Below, in pieces: positions 35,257-44,259 of a stretch of 64,000 nt of DNA; within the stretch, counting starts at the first letter, position 1; each line of letters opens with the position of its first letter. Below the pieces are notes generated by a model. It worked only from the letters and a program-made list of their open reading frames with translations, had not been told where the DNA came from and ran no database searches. Made by a program: the position numbers and the translations under genes. Source of the stretch: Tissierella sp. MB52-C2 (GTDB lineage: Bacteria; Bacillota; Clostridia; Tissierellales; Tissierellaceae); assembly GCF_030931715.1 (NCBI RefSeq), contig NZ_CP133261.1, positions 620,001-684,000 on the forward strand, written 5' to 3'.

Positions 35257-36201
35257 TTGAAAAGGATTAAATTATCCATACTATTTATAACAATATTATT
35301 TATATTAAGCGGATGTAGATCAATTAAAAATCAAAGTGTCAAATTTGAAAAGCAAGATAAAGCACCAAATAGTCTTAGAGATATAAGTGCAGGACTTCAA
35401 GATATATTTAAAAATATAGAAAAGGTTGAAAAAATATTAGATGGTACTTATATTGAAGAGAAAACTAGTGAGAATAAGAATAAACAGGAAGAACCAGAAA
35501 AAAAGCAAGGAGGAGATCAAGGAGGAGGTCAAGGACAGAACTCTGGGGGGCAGGGTTCTGGTAACCAAGGAGGAAGCACTAATCAGGGTGCAAATAGCAG
35601 TCAAGGAAATGAAGCCGTGACCATAACCATTGAAGAAAGGAAGAAAAAGGAAGAACAAATAAAAGAAAAGAATAGAGAAGAACTTTTGAAAACTTGGCAG
35701 CAAGTAGATAAGAAAATAGAAGATATTCATAAAAAATGGAATCAATATGAACCAGAAGGAATGAAAAAAGGAGTTACCGTAGAAAAAGTAGATAGTTTTA
35801 GGCTAAGTTTAAATTCACTGACAAAAAGCATCGAAGAAAGAAATCTAAAGGAAATTTATGATTATGGCAGTCAAAGTATGTTAAACCTTGTACCTATGAT
35901 AAGCTTATATAGAGACGATATAGGTGGAGAAATAAATAAGATTAAATATGCTACTTATCAGGCTTATATAAATGCCATAGAAGAGAAAAATCCTAGAGCT
36001 TCAGAACTCTTAAAAAGTGTAGAAGAAGATGTAGATAAAATGAGGTTGAAATTTGAAAAAGATGATGCTAAAGTAAAGATAGTAGAAAAGATTAAATTAT
36101 CTATAGAAGATATGCGAAAGTCTTTAGCACAAAAAAGTGTAAAATTAACTAGAATTAAGAAAGATATAATCATAGAAAATTTAGGAGATATAGAAAAGTA
36201 A
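35257..36201 (+). CDS. Lipoprotein with Gln/Gly-rich linker
   Basis: About 314 residues from TTG 35257. The signal peptide ends in lipobox LSGC. An unusual low-complexity linker rich in Gly, Gln, Ser and Asn (around residues 85-120) separates it from a C-terminal helical domain with heptad-like Lys/Glu stretches. No known catalytic motif is seen. The linker suggests an extended surface-exposed spacer. It lies between cls and the aminotransferase gene. Confidence 0.6.
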   Translation: MKRIKLSILFITILFILSGCRSIKNQSVKFEKQDKAPNSLRDISAGLQDIFKNIEKVEKILDGTYIEEKTSENKNKQEEPEKKQGGDQGGGQGQNSGGQGSGNQGGSTNQGANSSQGNEAVTITIEERKKKEEQIKEKNREELLKTWQQVDKKIEDIHKKWNQYEPEGMKKGVTVEKVDSFRLSLNSLTKSIEERNLKEIYDYGSQSMLNLVPMISLYRDDIGGEINKIKYATYQAYINAIEEKNPRASELLKSVEEDVDKMRLKFEKDDAKVKIVEKIKLSIEDMRKSLAQKSVKLTRIKKDIIIENLGDIEK

Positions 36202-36226
36202 TATATTAAAAAAAGGGGGATAAAAA

Positions 36227-37069
36227 ATGAAAAAAGAAGCAATTAAAGATTACTTAATTTTAAATGGAGAGATTTTAAAAACAGAAGAAGTAGATGTCTT
36301 TGAAAAAATAGAAAAACCACCTATATATGAAGTAATAAGGATAATAGATGGAGTTCCTCTTTTTTTAGAAGATCATTTAAATAGAATGTTTGAATCAGCT
36401 AATATTATAGGATACCAAATCGATAGAAGTGTTGAAGATATTAAAAGAGATATAAAAAAACTTATTTTAAAAAATAATATTAATGAATTAAATGTAAAAT
36501 TAATATCTATTGATATTGAAGGAATGGGAAAAATATTCTTAGCTTATAATATAGAAAGTTTTTATCCACCAAAAGAATACTATATAAATGGAATACATAC
36601 AACGTTATTTTATCATGAACGAAATAATCCCAATGCAAAGGTATTATTTACATCCTTTAAAGATAATGTAGCAAAAGTTCTAAAAGAAAAGGATGCGTTT
36701 GAAGCATTACTTGTAAATAAATCAGGATATATACCTGAAGGAAGTCGTTCTAATATGTTTTTTGTAAAAGAAGATAAGATATATACAGCTAAGGGTTCAG
36801 ATGTATTAATAGGAATTACAAGAAAGCATATATTTAATATTTGTGATAAATTAAATATAAAAATAATAGAAGAAAGTATTCATGTAGATGATTTAGGAAA
36901 AATAGAAGGAGCATTTATGTCTGGAACATCTGTAAATATATTGCCTATATCCAGTATTGACAATATAAAAATAGATTCTATGAATAATCATATTATAAAA
37001 GAAATAAACAATACTTATATATTTGAAATGAATAATTATATATTAAAAAATAGAGAACAATGGAAATAA
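36227..37069 (+). CDS. Class IV aminotransferase
   Basis: A 280-residue fold type IV PLP enzyme (branched-chain or D-amino acid aminotransferase, or aminodeoxychorismate lyase group). The typical DHLNRMFESA motif, a likely Schiff-base Lys in FTSFKDNVAKVL, and the conserved phosphate-binding GYIPEGSRSNMFFVK and MSGTSVNILPI are present. The substrate cannot be decided by eye. It has its own SD (AAGGGGG). Confidence 0.8.
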   Translation: MKKEAIKDYLILNGEILKTEEVDVFEKIEKPPIYEVIRIIDGVPLFLEDHLNRMFESANIIGYQIDRSVEDIKRDIKKLILKNNINELNVKLISIDIEGMGKIFLAYNIESFYPPKEYYINGIHTTLFYHERNNPNAKVLFTSFKDNVAKVLKEKDAFEALLVNKSGYIPEGSRSNMFFVKEDKIYTAKGSDVLIGITRKHIFNICDKLNIKIIEESIHVDDLGKIEGAFMSGTSVNILPISSIDNIKIDSMNNHIIKEINNTYIFEMNNYILKNREQWK

Positions 37070-37361
37070 TAGTTAGTTTATAGATAGAGTATAATATCCA
37101 TGGCGAATTTAAGAATATTTTTAAATAGAGAAAACTATAAAAAAGGTTTTTAACTTTTAACTATTAGGTTATAATTATATAGATATCTATATAATATAAG
37201 ATATAAAAACATGTTTAACATAGATTAAACTGGATATAATACGATAAAGTGGTAAACAAATATAACCTCTGTTTAATATCTTGAATTCAGAAGACTAAAA
37301 AATTGCGCTACAAATTTACTAGAGTAATGCTCTTTGATAACAAGAAAGGTAGGGGAAAGCC

Positions 37362-37529
37362 ATGGATGAAAATATGAAGTTAGAAGAAGTAAGAAAAGAA
37401 ATTGAAGAAAAAAGGAAAGAACTTAATGGAATTGTTATTAAAGGTTTAGATAAGGAAAAGATTGTAACTTTTAGCCAAGAGCTAGATATACTCATAAATA
37501 AATATCATTTGCTGCAATTGAATGATTGA
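37362..37529 (+). CDS. Spo0E-like aspartyl-phosphatase
   Basis: A 55-residue protein, ATG 37362, with a typical two-helix Spo0E plan: a charged first helix (VRKEIEEKRKELNG) and the signature SQELDILINKYH in the second. Spo0E-type phosphatases remove phosphate from Spo0A and so restrain sporulation. The SQELD motif is the hallmark. The 290 bases before it hold no gene. A perfect bidirectional terminator follows. It supports a spore-forming organism. Confidence 0.85.
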   Translation: MDENMKLEEVRKEIEEKRKELNGIVIKGLDKEKIVTFSQELDILINKYHLLQLND

Positions 37530-37540
37530 AGATAGACATT

Positions 37541-37572
37541 AAAAAAATAGCAGATTAATCTGCTATTTTTTT
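37541..37572. terminator. Bidirectional terminator
   Basis: A 14-bp perfect stem of A7TAGCAGA type (37541-37554 with 37559-37572) with a 4-base loop between the Spo0E-like gene and the convergent ZIP transporter gene. Confidence 0.85.
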
Positions 37573-38344
37573 ATCCTAAAGTGACATCTAGTATCATCAT
37601 AATAATAAAGCCAATGATTACGCCATAGGTGGCTTCACGTTCATGTCCATTATTATGAGTTTCAGGTATTATTTCATCGGATATAACGAATAGCATTGCA
37701 CCAGCTGCAAGGGCCAAGATAAAAGGTAATACAGGTTTAAATATAGATACAAGTCCAATACCTAAAATACCACCTATTGGTTCGACTAAACCCGTTAGCA
37801 ATGCTATTAAAAAGGCTTTTTTAACATCATATTTTTCTCTGACTAAAGCTAAGGCTACGGCTAGACCTTCTGGAATATTTTGAAGACCTATACCTAGAGC
37901 AATAGATAAACCATTTTTGATATTATTATCACCAAATCCAACACCTACAGCTAAACCTTCAGGAAAGTTATGTAGAGTTATTGCAATGATAAATAACCAG
38001 ATTTTTTTTAGAGATGTACTAGCACCTTCAGATCTTTTATCTAAGAGATGAACATGAGGTGAGTACTTATCCGTTAAGTCGAGAAATATGGCACCTATTA
38101 ATATTCCTGCTGCAGTTATAAATGCACCCTTAACTGTATTGCCAGAATACTCTAAGCTAGGAACTATAAGAGAAAATGAAGTAGCTGCTAACATTACACC
38201 AGCAGCAAAACCTAATAAAGTATCTAACATTTTTTCAGATATATTTCTTGTAAAAAATATAGGTATAGCTCCTATTCCAGTAAATAATCCAGCTATAGTA
38301 CTTGCTAATATACCTAATAAAATAGTATTTTCTAATAAAGCCAT
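37571..38344 (-). CDS. ZIP family metal transporter
   Basis: A 257-residue ZIP (ZupT-like) importer of Zn2+ or other divalent metals with about eight membrane helices. The two metal-site helices are visible: HNFPEGLAVGVGFG and GLQNIPEGLAVALAL. SD AAGGAGG upstream. No Zur-like site was identified. Confidence 0.85.
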   Translation of the reverse strand: MALLENTILLGILASTIAGLFTGIGAIPIFFTRNISEKMLDTLLGFAAGVMLAATSFSLIVPSLEYSGNTVKGAFITAAGILIGAIFLDLTDKYSPHVHLLDKRSEGASTSLKKIWLFIIAITLHNFPEGLAVGVGFGDNNIKNGLSIALGIGLQNIPEGLAVALALVREKYDVKKAFLIALLTGLVEPIGGILGIGLVSIFKPVLPFILALAAGAMLFVISDEIIPETHNNGHEREATYGVIIGFIIMMILDVTLG

Positions 38345-38397
38345 AGATAATCCTCCTTTATATTAAGTATAAGAAGGTAAGGTTATTAAGTCAATAG

Positions 38398-38496
38398 TTA
38401 AACTATGAAAGGAAGGCCTATTAAACAAATAATCATTAAAATTAATATTGCAATTATCCAAAATAAAGTTTTCTTTCTAATAAAGAATAATTTCAT
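38398..38496 (-). CDS. 32-residue hydrophobic peptide
   Basis: A short minus-strand frame starting at 38496, with AAGGAG about nine bases upstream. It encodes a basic start (MKLFFIRKK) and one hydrophobic helix (WIIAILILMIICLIGLPF). It could be a small membrane peptide, or the leftover N-terminus of a larger exported protein such as a spore or wall enzyme. It lies just upstream of the ZIP gene on the same strand; the 284-bp gap otherwise has no gene. Confidence 0.35.
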   Translation of the reverse strand: MKLFFIRKKTLFWIIAILILMIICLIGLPFIV

Positions 38497-38628
38497 GAAA
38501 TTCAACTCCTTAAAATGATAGTATTATAATCTATTTTTAAAATAAAAAATATATACCATTATTTTCATTTTATTGTTAATTCTAGCGAAATAATGTTGTA
38601 TAATATTATAAGAGAGGGAGGGATTATA

Positions 38629-39501
38629 ATGGGAATTAAAATACTAAGTGACAGCGCCTGTGATTTGCCAAGGGAACTAATAGAAGAATACAGTATAGAT
38701 ATTTTACCAATTATCGTAATTAAAGATGATAAAGAGTATTTAGATAATGTCACTATAAAGCCAGAAGAAGTATATAGTAATATGAGAAATGGAGAAATAT
38801 ATAAAACAGCACAAATACCCCCAAATGCATTTAAAGAAAAGTTCACAGAATATGCTAATAATGGAGACAATGCCATATATATAGCTTTTTCATCTGGATT
38901 ATCAGGGACTTACCAAACATCTTTACTTGTAAGGGAAGGAATACTTGAAGAATATCCAGATTTTCAATTAGATATAATAGATTCTAAATCAGCTACTATA
39001 GGATTTGGACTTATTGTATTAGAAGCAGCAAAGATGGCAAAGGAAGGAAAGTCAAAAGAGGAAATTATAAAGAAGATAAGATTTTATGTAGATAATATTG
39101 AACATATATTTACTGTAGATGATATTGAATACTTATTTAGAGGAGGAAGAGTATCTAGAACTCAAGCTTTCCTCGGAGGGTTATTAAACATTAAGCCAGT
39201 TCTCCATGTAGACGATGGAAAACTACTTCCATTAGAAAAAGTAAGAGGAAAAAACAAAGTATTTAAAACTATGTTAGATATTATGGAGAAAAGAGCTGCA
39301 GATATAGTGCTGAAGGAACAGGTTATTGGAATCAGTCATAGTGATAATATTGAAGGAGCCATGAAATTAAAGGAGCTAATTTTTGAAAGATTTGGAGTTG
39401 AAAAATTTATAATCAATGATATAGGTGCTGCAATAGGATCTCATTCTGGGCCTGGAACATTGGCAATATTCTTTCTTAGAGAAAACTATAAAAATAATTA
39501 A
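38629..39501 (+). CDS. DegV family fatty acid-binding protein
   Basis: About 290 residues from ATG 38629, which follows GGGAGGG. The start MGIKILSDSACDLPREL, the SSGLSGTYQTS site and the C-terminal GAAIGSHSGPGTLAIFF mark it as a second DegV/FakB-like protein. It differs from the 23396 copy, so the two may bind different fatty acids. It is monocistronic with its own terminator. Confidence 0.88.
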   Translation: MGIKILSDSACDLPRELIEEYSIDILPIIVIKDDKEYLDNVTIKPEEVYSNMRNGEIYKTAQIPPNAFKEKFTEYANNGDNAIYIAFSSGLSGTYQTSLLVREGILEEYPDFQLDIIDSKSATIGFGLIVLEAAKMAKEGKSKEEIIKKIRFYVDNIEHIFTVDDIEYLFRGGRVSRTQAFLGGLLNIKPVLHVDDGKLLPLEKVRGKNKVFKTMLDIMEKRAADIVLKEQVIGISHSDNIEGAMKLKELIFERFGVEKFIINDIGAAIGSHSGPGTLAIFFLRENYKNN

Positions 39502-39509
39502 AGAAACGG

Positions 39510-39541
39510 AAAGCTAAATAAATTTTTATTTAGCTTTTTTT
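39510..39541 (+). terminator. Terminator of the second degV gene
   Basis: AAAGCTAAATAAA pairs with TTTATTTAGCTTT and is followed by T residues, right after the stop. Confidence 0.8.
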
Positions 39542-39578
39542 ATTTGTTGATATAGACATTTATATATAACAAAAATAG

Positions 39579-39611
39579 AAAAAGAACTCTGATTTTATCA
39601 GAGTTCTTTTT
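39579..39611 (-). terminator. Terminator of tRNA-Lys
   Basis: A 15-bp perfect stem (39579-39593 with 39597-39611) with a 3-base loop, just downstream of the minus-strand tRNA. Confidence 0.8.
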
Positions 39612-39617
39612 TGAAAA

Positions 39618-39690
39618 TGCACCTTCAGGGACTCGAACCCTGGACCCACTGATTAAGAGTCAGTTGCTCTACCATCTGAGCTAAAGGTGC
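39618..39690 (-). tRNA. tRNA-Lys (anticodon CUU)
   Basis: A 73-base cloverleaf on the minus strand. The acceptor GCACCTT pairs with AAGGTGC, the D arm is GCTC...GAGC, the anticodon stem ACTGA/TCAGT holds loop CTCTTAA (anticodon CTT) and the T arm is CAGGG TTCGAGT CCCTG. The 3' CCA is not encoded, unlike in tRNA-Leu of this window, so it must be added by Cca. Confidence 0.95.
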
Positions 39691-39692
39691 AA

Positions 39693-40312
39693 ATCTAACC
39701 AACTTTATTATTATACTACTATAACCGATATTTGTCTATAGTATAATCAAAAAAAGTATTTTGAGACAGTCACTTAATTTTTAAAAATTAATTTTAAATT
39801 GCTATAGATATTATAAATTAAATATATGAACAATTTACTATGTGTGAATATGAAGAGTTTTTTAAAAGTTTCAAATATGTAGTTTATATTATTATTCATA
39901 TATGATATAAAACATTTAAAAATTCTATTAATCTCTAAAAATATATTATATCTCGGCATTGTAAAGATTAACTCATTACACAATATTGCAAATATTCTAT
40001 AAAAGTTTACAACTTTTATTTTCTGATATTTAAAGATTTTCTTAATTATATTTAATAATATTTAATAATATTTGGATTCTTTTGTCTATTAATGTATACT
40101 AATCTTATTTTTTAGTTGCATAAAAAAGTGAATGATGATAAAATAAGGTAAATTTACAAAATTTAATAAATTCATAAAAATAAGTAATTAACTTTTATTC
40201 TGAATACATTGTTATTTCATGAGAAATAAATTTTAAAGCTATTCTTGCAAACAGTTTAAAATGATTTTTAAGGATGCATTAGTTTATATAATATTTATTA
40301 AATGTATATAAA
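39693..40312. other. Gene-free AT-rich region upstream of opp
   Basis: About 620 bases with no convincing coding frame on either strand. It contains short tandem TATTTAATAA-like repeats near 40050. I saw no riboswitch, T-box or tRNA-like fold. Confidence 0.4.
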
Positions 40313-40343
40313 GCTCAAATATGAGCATTAAAATTTATATAAT
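40313..40343 (+). promoter_or_regulatory. Candidate opp promoter with small palindrome
   Basis: GCTCA-AATA-TGAGC is a perfect 5-4-5 inverted repeat (40313-40326) next to a TATAAT (40338-40343), 38 bases before oppD. The palindrome covers the -35 position, as an operator would. The -35 match itself is poor. Confidence 0.35.
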
Positions 40344-40380
40344 GTGTTAGTAAATAAATATACAAGAAAGGAAATGAGAA

Positions 40381-41382
40381 ATGGGAAATGAAAAGATATT
40401 AGAGATTAAAGATTTACACACTGCATTTAGATTTCAAGACCAATACTTTGATGCAGTAGATGGAGTATCTTTCTCTTTGCACAAAAATGAATTACTAGCA
40501 ATAGTTGGAGAATCAGGTTGTGGTAAAAGTACAGTTGCTAACTCCATAGTAGGGCTACATGATAAGAATTTTACTCGAGTTAGTGGTGAAATAATTTACA
40601 ATGGTAAAAATATGGTTGATTTTTCCGAAGAAGAGCTTAATGAAATTAGAGGTAAGGAGATAGGTTTTATTTTTCAAGACCCATTAGCATCACTAAATCC
40701 ATTACATAGAATTGGGAAACAGATAGAAGAGTCTTTAATCTATCATACCAATTTAAAAAGTGAAGAAAGGCATAAAAGAATGCTTGAACTTTTGGAACAA
40801 GTGGGAATCAATAATCCTAAAAGAATAGCGAATCAATTCCCGCATCAATTATCAGGAGGTATGAGACAACGGGTTTTAATTGCCATAGCACTTTCCTGTA
40901 AGCCAAATATAATCATAGCTGATGAACCTACTACAGCCTTAGACGTTACAATACAAGCACAAATACTGGATCTTTTAACGGAACTGCAAAATGAAATTAA
41001 TGCTGGAATTATTCTTATTACTCATGATTTAGGTGTAGTTGCACAGATGGCAGATAAGGTTGCTGTAATGTATGCAGGAGAAATTGTTGAGATGGCTGAT
41101 GCAAAAGAAATTTTTTCTAACCCACTTCATCCATATACAAGGTCATTGTTACAATCAATACCCCATGCAGATTCCGATGAGGAAGAGCTTCATGTTATCC
41201 ATGGAATAGTTCCATCTCTTAAGAATTTACCTAGAGAAGGTTGTCGCTTTGCATCAAGAATTCCTTGGATTTCAGATGTAGAGCATGAAGAACATCCTGA
41301 ACTTCATGAGGTTGCAAAGAACCATTTTGTAAGATGTACTTGTTGGAAAAATTTCCACTTTGAAAATGAGGGAGGTTACTAA
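40381..41382 (+). CDS. oppD: Oligopeptide ABC transporter ATPase OppD
   Basis: A 333-residue ATPase of a peptide importer. Walker A GESGCGKST, signature LSGGMRQR, Walker B IIADEPTTALD and the C-terminal Cys-containing oligopeptide-type extension (CRFASR...CTCW) are visible. First gene of oppDFBCA. The next gene starts one base after its stop. The substrate may be di- or oligopeptides; nickel is less likely by position but not excluded. Confidence 0.92.
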   Translation: MGNEKILEIKDLHTAFRFQDQYFDAVDGVSFSLHKNELLAIVGESGCGKSTVANSIVGLHDKNFTRVSGEIIYNGKNMVDFSEEELNEIRGKEIGFIFQDPLASLNPLHRIGKQIEESLIYHTNLKSEERHKRMLELLEQVGINNPKRIANQFPHQLSGGMRQRVLIAIALSCKPNIIIADEPTTALDVTIQAQILDLLTELQNEINAGIILITHDLGVVAQMADKVAVMYAGEIVEMADAKEIFSNPLHPYTRSLLQSIPHADSDEEELHVIHGIVPSLKNLPREGCRFASRIPWISDVEHEEHPELHEVAKNHFVRCTCWKNFHFENEGGY

Positions 41383-41383
41383 A

Positions 41384-42325
41384 ATGAGTTTTTTAGAGAT
41401 AAACGATTTAAAAGTTCACTTTCCGATTCGTGGAGGATTTTTTAATACCATACAGGATCATGTATATGCAGTTGATGGAGTTGATTTTTCTATTGAAGAA
41501 GGAAAGACTTATGGACTTATAGGGGAATCAGGATCAGGTAAGACTACAATTGGAAAGGCTATTGTTGGACTTGAAAAACCGACTAATGGAGAAATATTAT
41601 ACAATGGACAACCAGTTCATACAAAAAGGCTTAGAAAGAAAGCAGAATATAATAAGGATGTTCAAATGATATTTCAAGATGTTTTATCAAGCTTAGATCC
41701 TAAAAAAAGAATTAGGGATATTATTGCAGAACCAATTAGAAATTATGATAGATTATCTAAAGAAGGAGAATTAGAAAAAATTCTGGAATTATTAAATATA
41801 GTTGGAATGCCTGCTGATGCTTTGTATCGATATCCTCATGAGTTCTCTGGAGGACAGAGACAGAGAATAGGTGTAGCAAGGGCAGTTGCTTTAAATCCGA
41901 GACTTATTGTTGCGGACGAGCCTGTTTCAGCTCTAGATTTATCAGTTCAAGCACAGGTACTAAATTTCTTAAAAGAAATACAAAAAGATTTTGGCTTAAG
42001 TTATCTTTTTATATCTCATGACTTAGGTGTAGTAAAGCATATGTGTGATTACATATACATCATGTATAGGGGAAGATTTGTTGAAGCTGGAACGAGAGAT
42101 GACATATATAACAACCCTCAGCATATTTATACTAAAAGACTAATTGCAGCTATTCCAGAAATTAATGCAGAAAATAGAGAAGAACTTCGTAATAATAGAA
42201 TTAAAGTTGAACAAGAATACAAGGAAAGAGAACATTTGTTTTACGATGAAAAGGGAAAAGTATTTGATTTAGTTCAAATTTCTGAAACGCATTATGTGGC
42301 AATAAAAAGTAAGGAGGACTTATAG
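41384..42325 (+). CDS. oppF: Oligopeptide ABC transporter ATPase OppF
   Basis: About 313 residues. Walker A GESGSGKTT, signature FSGGQRQR, Walker B VADEPVSALD. The ATG at 41384 follows GGGAGG and directly follows the oppD stop. It pairs with OppD to power the OppB/OppC channel. The C-terminus is longer than the core domain (to about 313), ending in a region with YVAIKSK. Confidence 0.92.
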   Translation: MSFLEINDLKVHFPIRGGFFNTIQDHVYAVDGVDFSIEEGKTYGLIGESGSGKTTIGKAIVGLEKPTNGEILYNGQPVHTKRLRKKAEYNKDVQMIFQDVLSSLDPKKRIRDIIAEPIRNYDRLSKEGELEKILELLNIVGMPADALYRYPHEFSGGQRQRIGVARAVALNPRLIVADEPVSALDLSVQAQVLNFLKEIQKDFGLSYLFISHDLGVVKHMCDYIYIMYRGRFVEAGTRDDIYNNPQHIYTKRLIAAIPEINAENREELRNNRIKVEQEYKEREHLFYDEKGKVFDLVQISETHYVAIKSKEDL

Positions 42326-42326
42326 A

Positions 42327-43292
42327 ATGTGGAAAACAATATTGCGAAGAGTACTATTAATGATACCGCAGATTATAATATTAAGTATAATTGTTTTTAT
42401 ATTAGGCCAAATGATGCCAGGAGATCCATTTACAGGATTGATAACTCCAGATATGGATCCATTAGTTATTGCAGAATTAAGGGAAAAGGCTGGATTGAAT
42501 GATCCTTTACCTGTTCAATATAAGAACTGGATTACAAAAATTCTTACAAAAGGAGACTTTGGGTTATCTTATACTTATAAAATGCCAGTTGCTACATTAA
42601 TTGGTTCAAGAGCTATAAATACATTATGGTTGTCATTATTAACTTTAGTATTAACATATCTTATAGCAATACCACTTGGAATGTATGCAGGAAGATATAA
42701 TAATTCGGCTTTTGATAAAGGTGTAATTATATATAACTTTGTTAGCTATGCAATACCTCAATTTATTTTAGCATTAATACTTTTAGCAATATTTGGATAT
42801 AAACTTGGATGGTTTCCAACTACTGGTTCTGTAGAAATAGGGGTTCAAAAAGGAACTTTTGCTTACTTCCTTAGTAAGCTTCATTATATGATTTTACCTG
42901 CAATTACGGCTGCTGTTTTAAGAACAACAGGAACTATACAATACCTTAGAAACGAAGTAATTGATGCTAAAACTCAAGACTATGTAAAGACTGCAAGAAG
43001 CAAGGGAGTTCCCATAGATAAGGTTTATAGTCATCATATATTTAGAAACTCATTACTTCCAATAGCTGCATTCTTTGGATTTACTATTACTGGACTTTTA
43101 GGTGGTGCTGTTTTTATTGAAACCATATTTAGCTATTCAGGTATGGGAGAGTTATTTATATCATCTATTACCAGTAGGGATTATTCAGTAATGAACACTT
43201 TGGTTTTATTATTTGGTGTTTTAACTTTATTTGGTAGTTTATTATCTGATGTGATTATGACAATTGTAGATCCAAGAATAAGAATAGAATAG
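42327..43292 (+). CDS. oppB: Oligopeptide ABC transporter permease OppB
   Basis: A 321-residue permease with about six membrane helices. It starts MWKTILRRVLLMIPQII and has the ABC-inner-membrane coupling motif near DYVKTARSKGVP (EAA-like loop), with PDRP-region hydrophobic stretches. It begins two bases after oppF, so the genes are coupled. Confidence 0.9.
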   Translation: MWKTILRRVLLMIPQIIILSIIVFILGQMMPGDPFTGLITPDMDPLVIAELREKAGLNDPLPVQYKNWITKILTKGDFGLSYTYKMPVATLIGSRAINTLWLSLLTLVLTYLIAIPLGMYAGRYNNSAFDKGVIIYNFVSYAIPQFILALILLAIFGYKLGWFPTTGSVEIGVQKGTFAYFLSKLHYMILPAITAAVLRTTGTIQYLRNEVIDAKTQDYVKTARSKGVPIDKVYSHHIFRNSLLPIAAFFGFTITGLLGGAVFIETIFSYSGMGELFISSITSRDYSVMNTLVLLFGVLTLFGSLLSDVIMTIVDPRIRIE

Positions 43293-43305
43293 GAGGTAGC
43301 GAAAT

Positions 43306-44238
43306 ATGAATAAAGAAAAGAATCTTACAGAAAATGTTGCCTCTAAAATAGATAAAGAAACATTAAAGTCTGTTAGTGAGGTGCCCTCCTTTTGGAAGGT
43401 AATAAAAAATGAATTTAGAGTCGATAAACTAGCAACAATATGTTTGATTATGTTAGTCATTATTTTTACTACTGTAATAGTCGGTTCTTTTGTATTAGAT
43501 CAAGATGAGGTTATGAAAATAAGTTTAAGAAACAAATATAAGGAACCAGGAAAAGAATTTATATTAGGAGCAGATATCGGTGGAAGATCTATAGCGGGAC
43601 AATTATTAATAGGTGGAAGAAACTCCATACTAATAGGGTTTGCTGTTACTATACTAACTTCTATAATAGGAGTAGTTATGGGACTAATCGTAGGATTCTA
43701 TGGTGGGAAAGTAGATAACATAATAATGAGAATATGTGATTTTATATCGATATTGCCTACAACTATGCTCATTATTACCTTTGTAGTTGTAATTCCTAAA
43801 TATACAATGTGGCATTTTATATTTATAATGACAATATTCTACTGGGTAGGAATGACTAGACTAGTAAGAAGTAAAGCATTATCAGAAAATAGAAGGGATT
43901 ATATAAATGCATCTAGAATAATGGGAACCAGTGATTTAAAGATTATGTTTACTGGAATTTTGCCAAATATAAGTTCAATTATCATAGTTAATTTAATTTT
44001 GGGATTTGCTGGTAATATGGGAATTGAAACTGGACTATCATTCTTAGGGTTTGGTTTACCGCCGGCAACGCCTTCATTGGGAACTTTGGTTTCTTATGCA
44101 AGAACTCCAGGTGCAATGACAAGTAAATTATGGTTATGGTTACCTGCATCATTATTAATTTTAGTGATGATGTTGTGTATAAATTACGTTGGGCAAGCTA
44201 TTAAAAGAGCATCCGACGCAAAACAAAGATTAGGTTAA
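43306..44238 (+). CDS. oppC: Oligopeptide ABC transporter permease OppC
   Basis: A 310-residue permease with an N-terminal cytoplasmic stretch (residues 1-45) and about six helices. The coupling loop is DYINASRIMGTSDL. The GLSFLGFGLPPATPSLGTL segment is characteristic of OppC/DppC. SD TAGGAGG. Confidence 0.9.
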   Translation: MNKEKNLTENVASKIDKETLKSVSEVPSFWKVIKNEFRVDKLATICLIMLVIIFTTVIVGSFVLDQDEVMKISLRNKYKEPGKEFILGADIGGRSIAGQLLIGGRNSILIGFAVTILTSIIGVVMGLIVGFYGGKVDNIIMRICDFISILPTTMLIITFVVVIPKYTMWHFIFIMTIFYWVGMTRLVRSKALSENRRDYINASRIMGTSDLKIMFTGILPNISSIIIVNLILGFAGNMGIETGLSFLGFGLPPATPSLGTLVSYARTPGAMTSKLWLWLPASLLILVMMLCINYVGQAIKRASDAKQRLG

Positions 44239-44259
44239 AAAAAGAAGGGGGAAAGTAAA

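Noticed and set aside
39774-39983. Minus-strand open frame of 69 codons upstream of opp
   Set aside because: AT-rich chance frame, no SD, no family resemblance.
39693-40380. Upstream region of opp considered as a riboswitch or T-box
   Set aside because: No conserved T-box, SAM or other aptamer motif could be made out.
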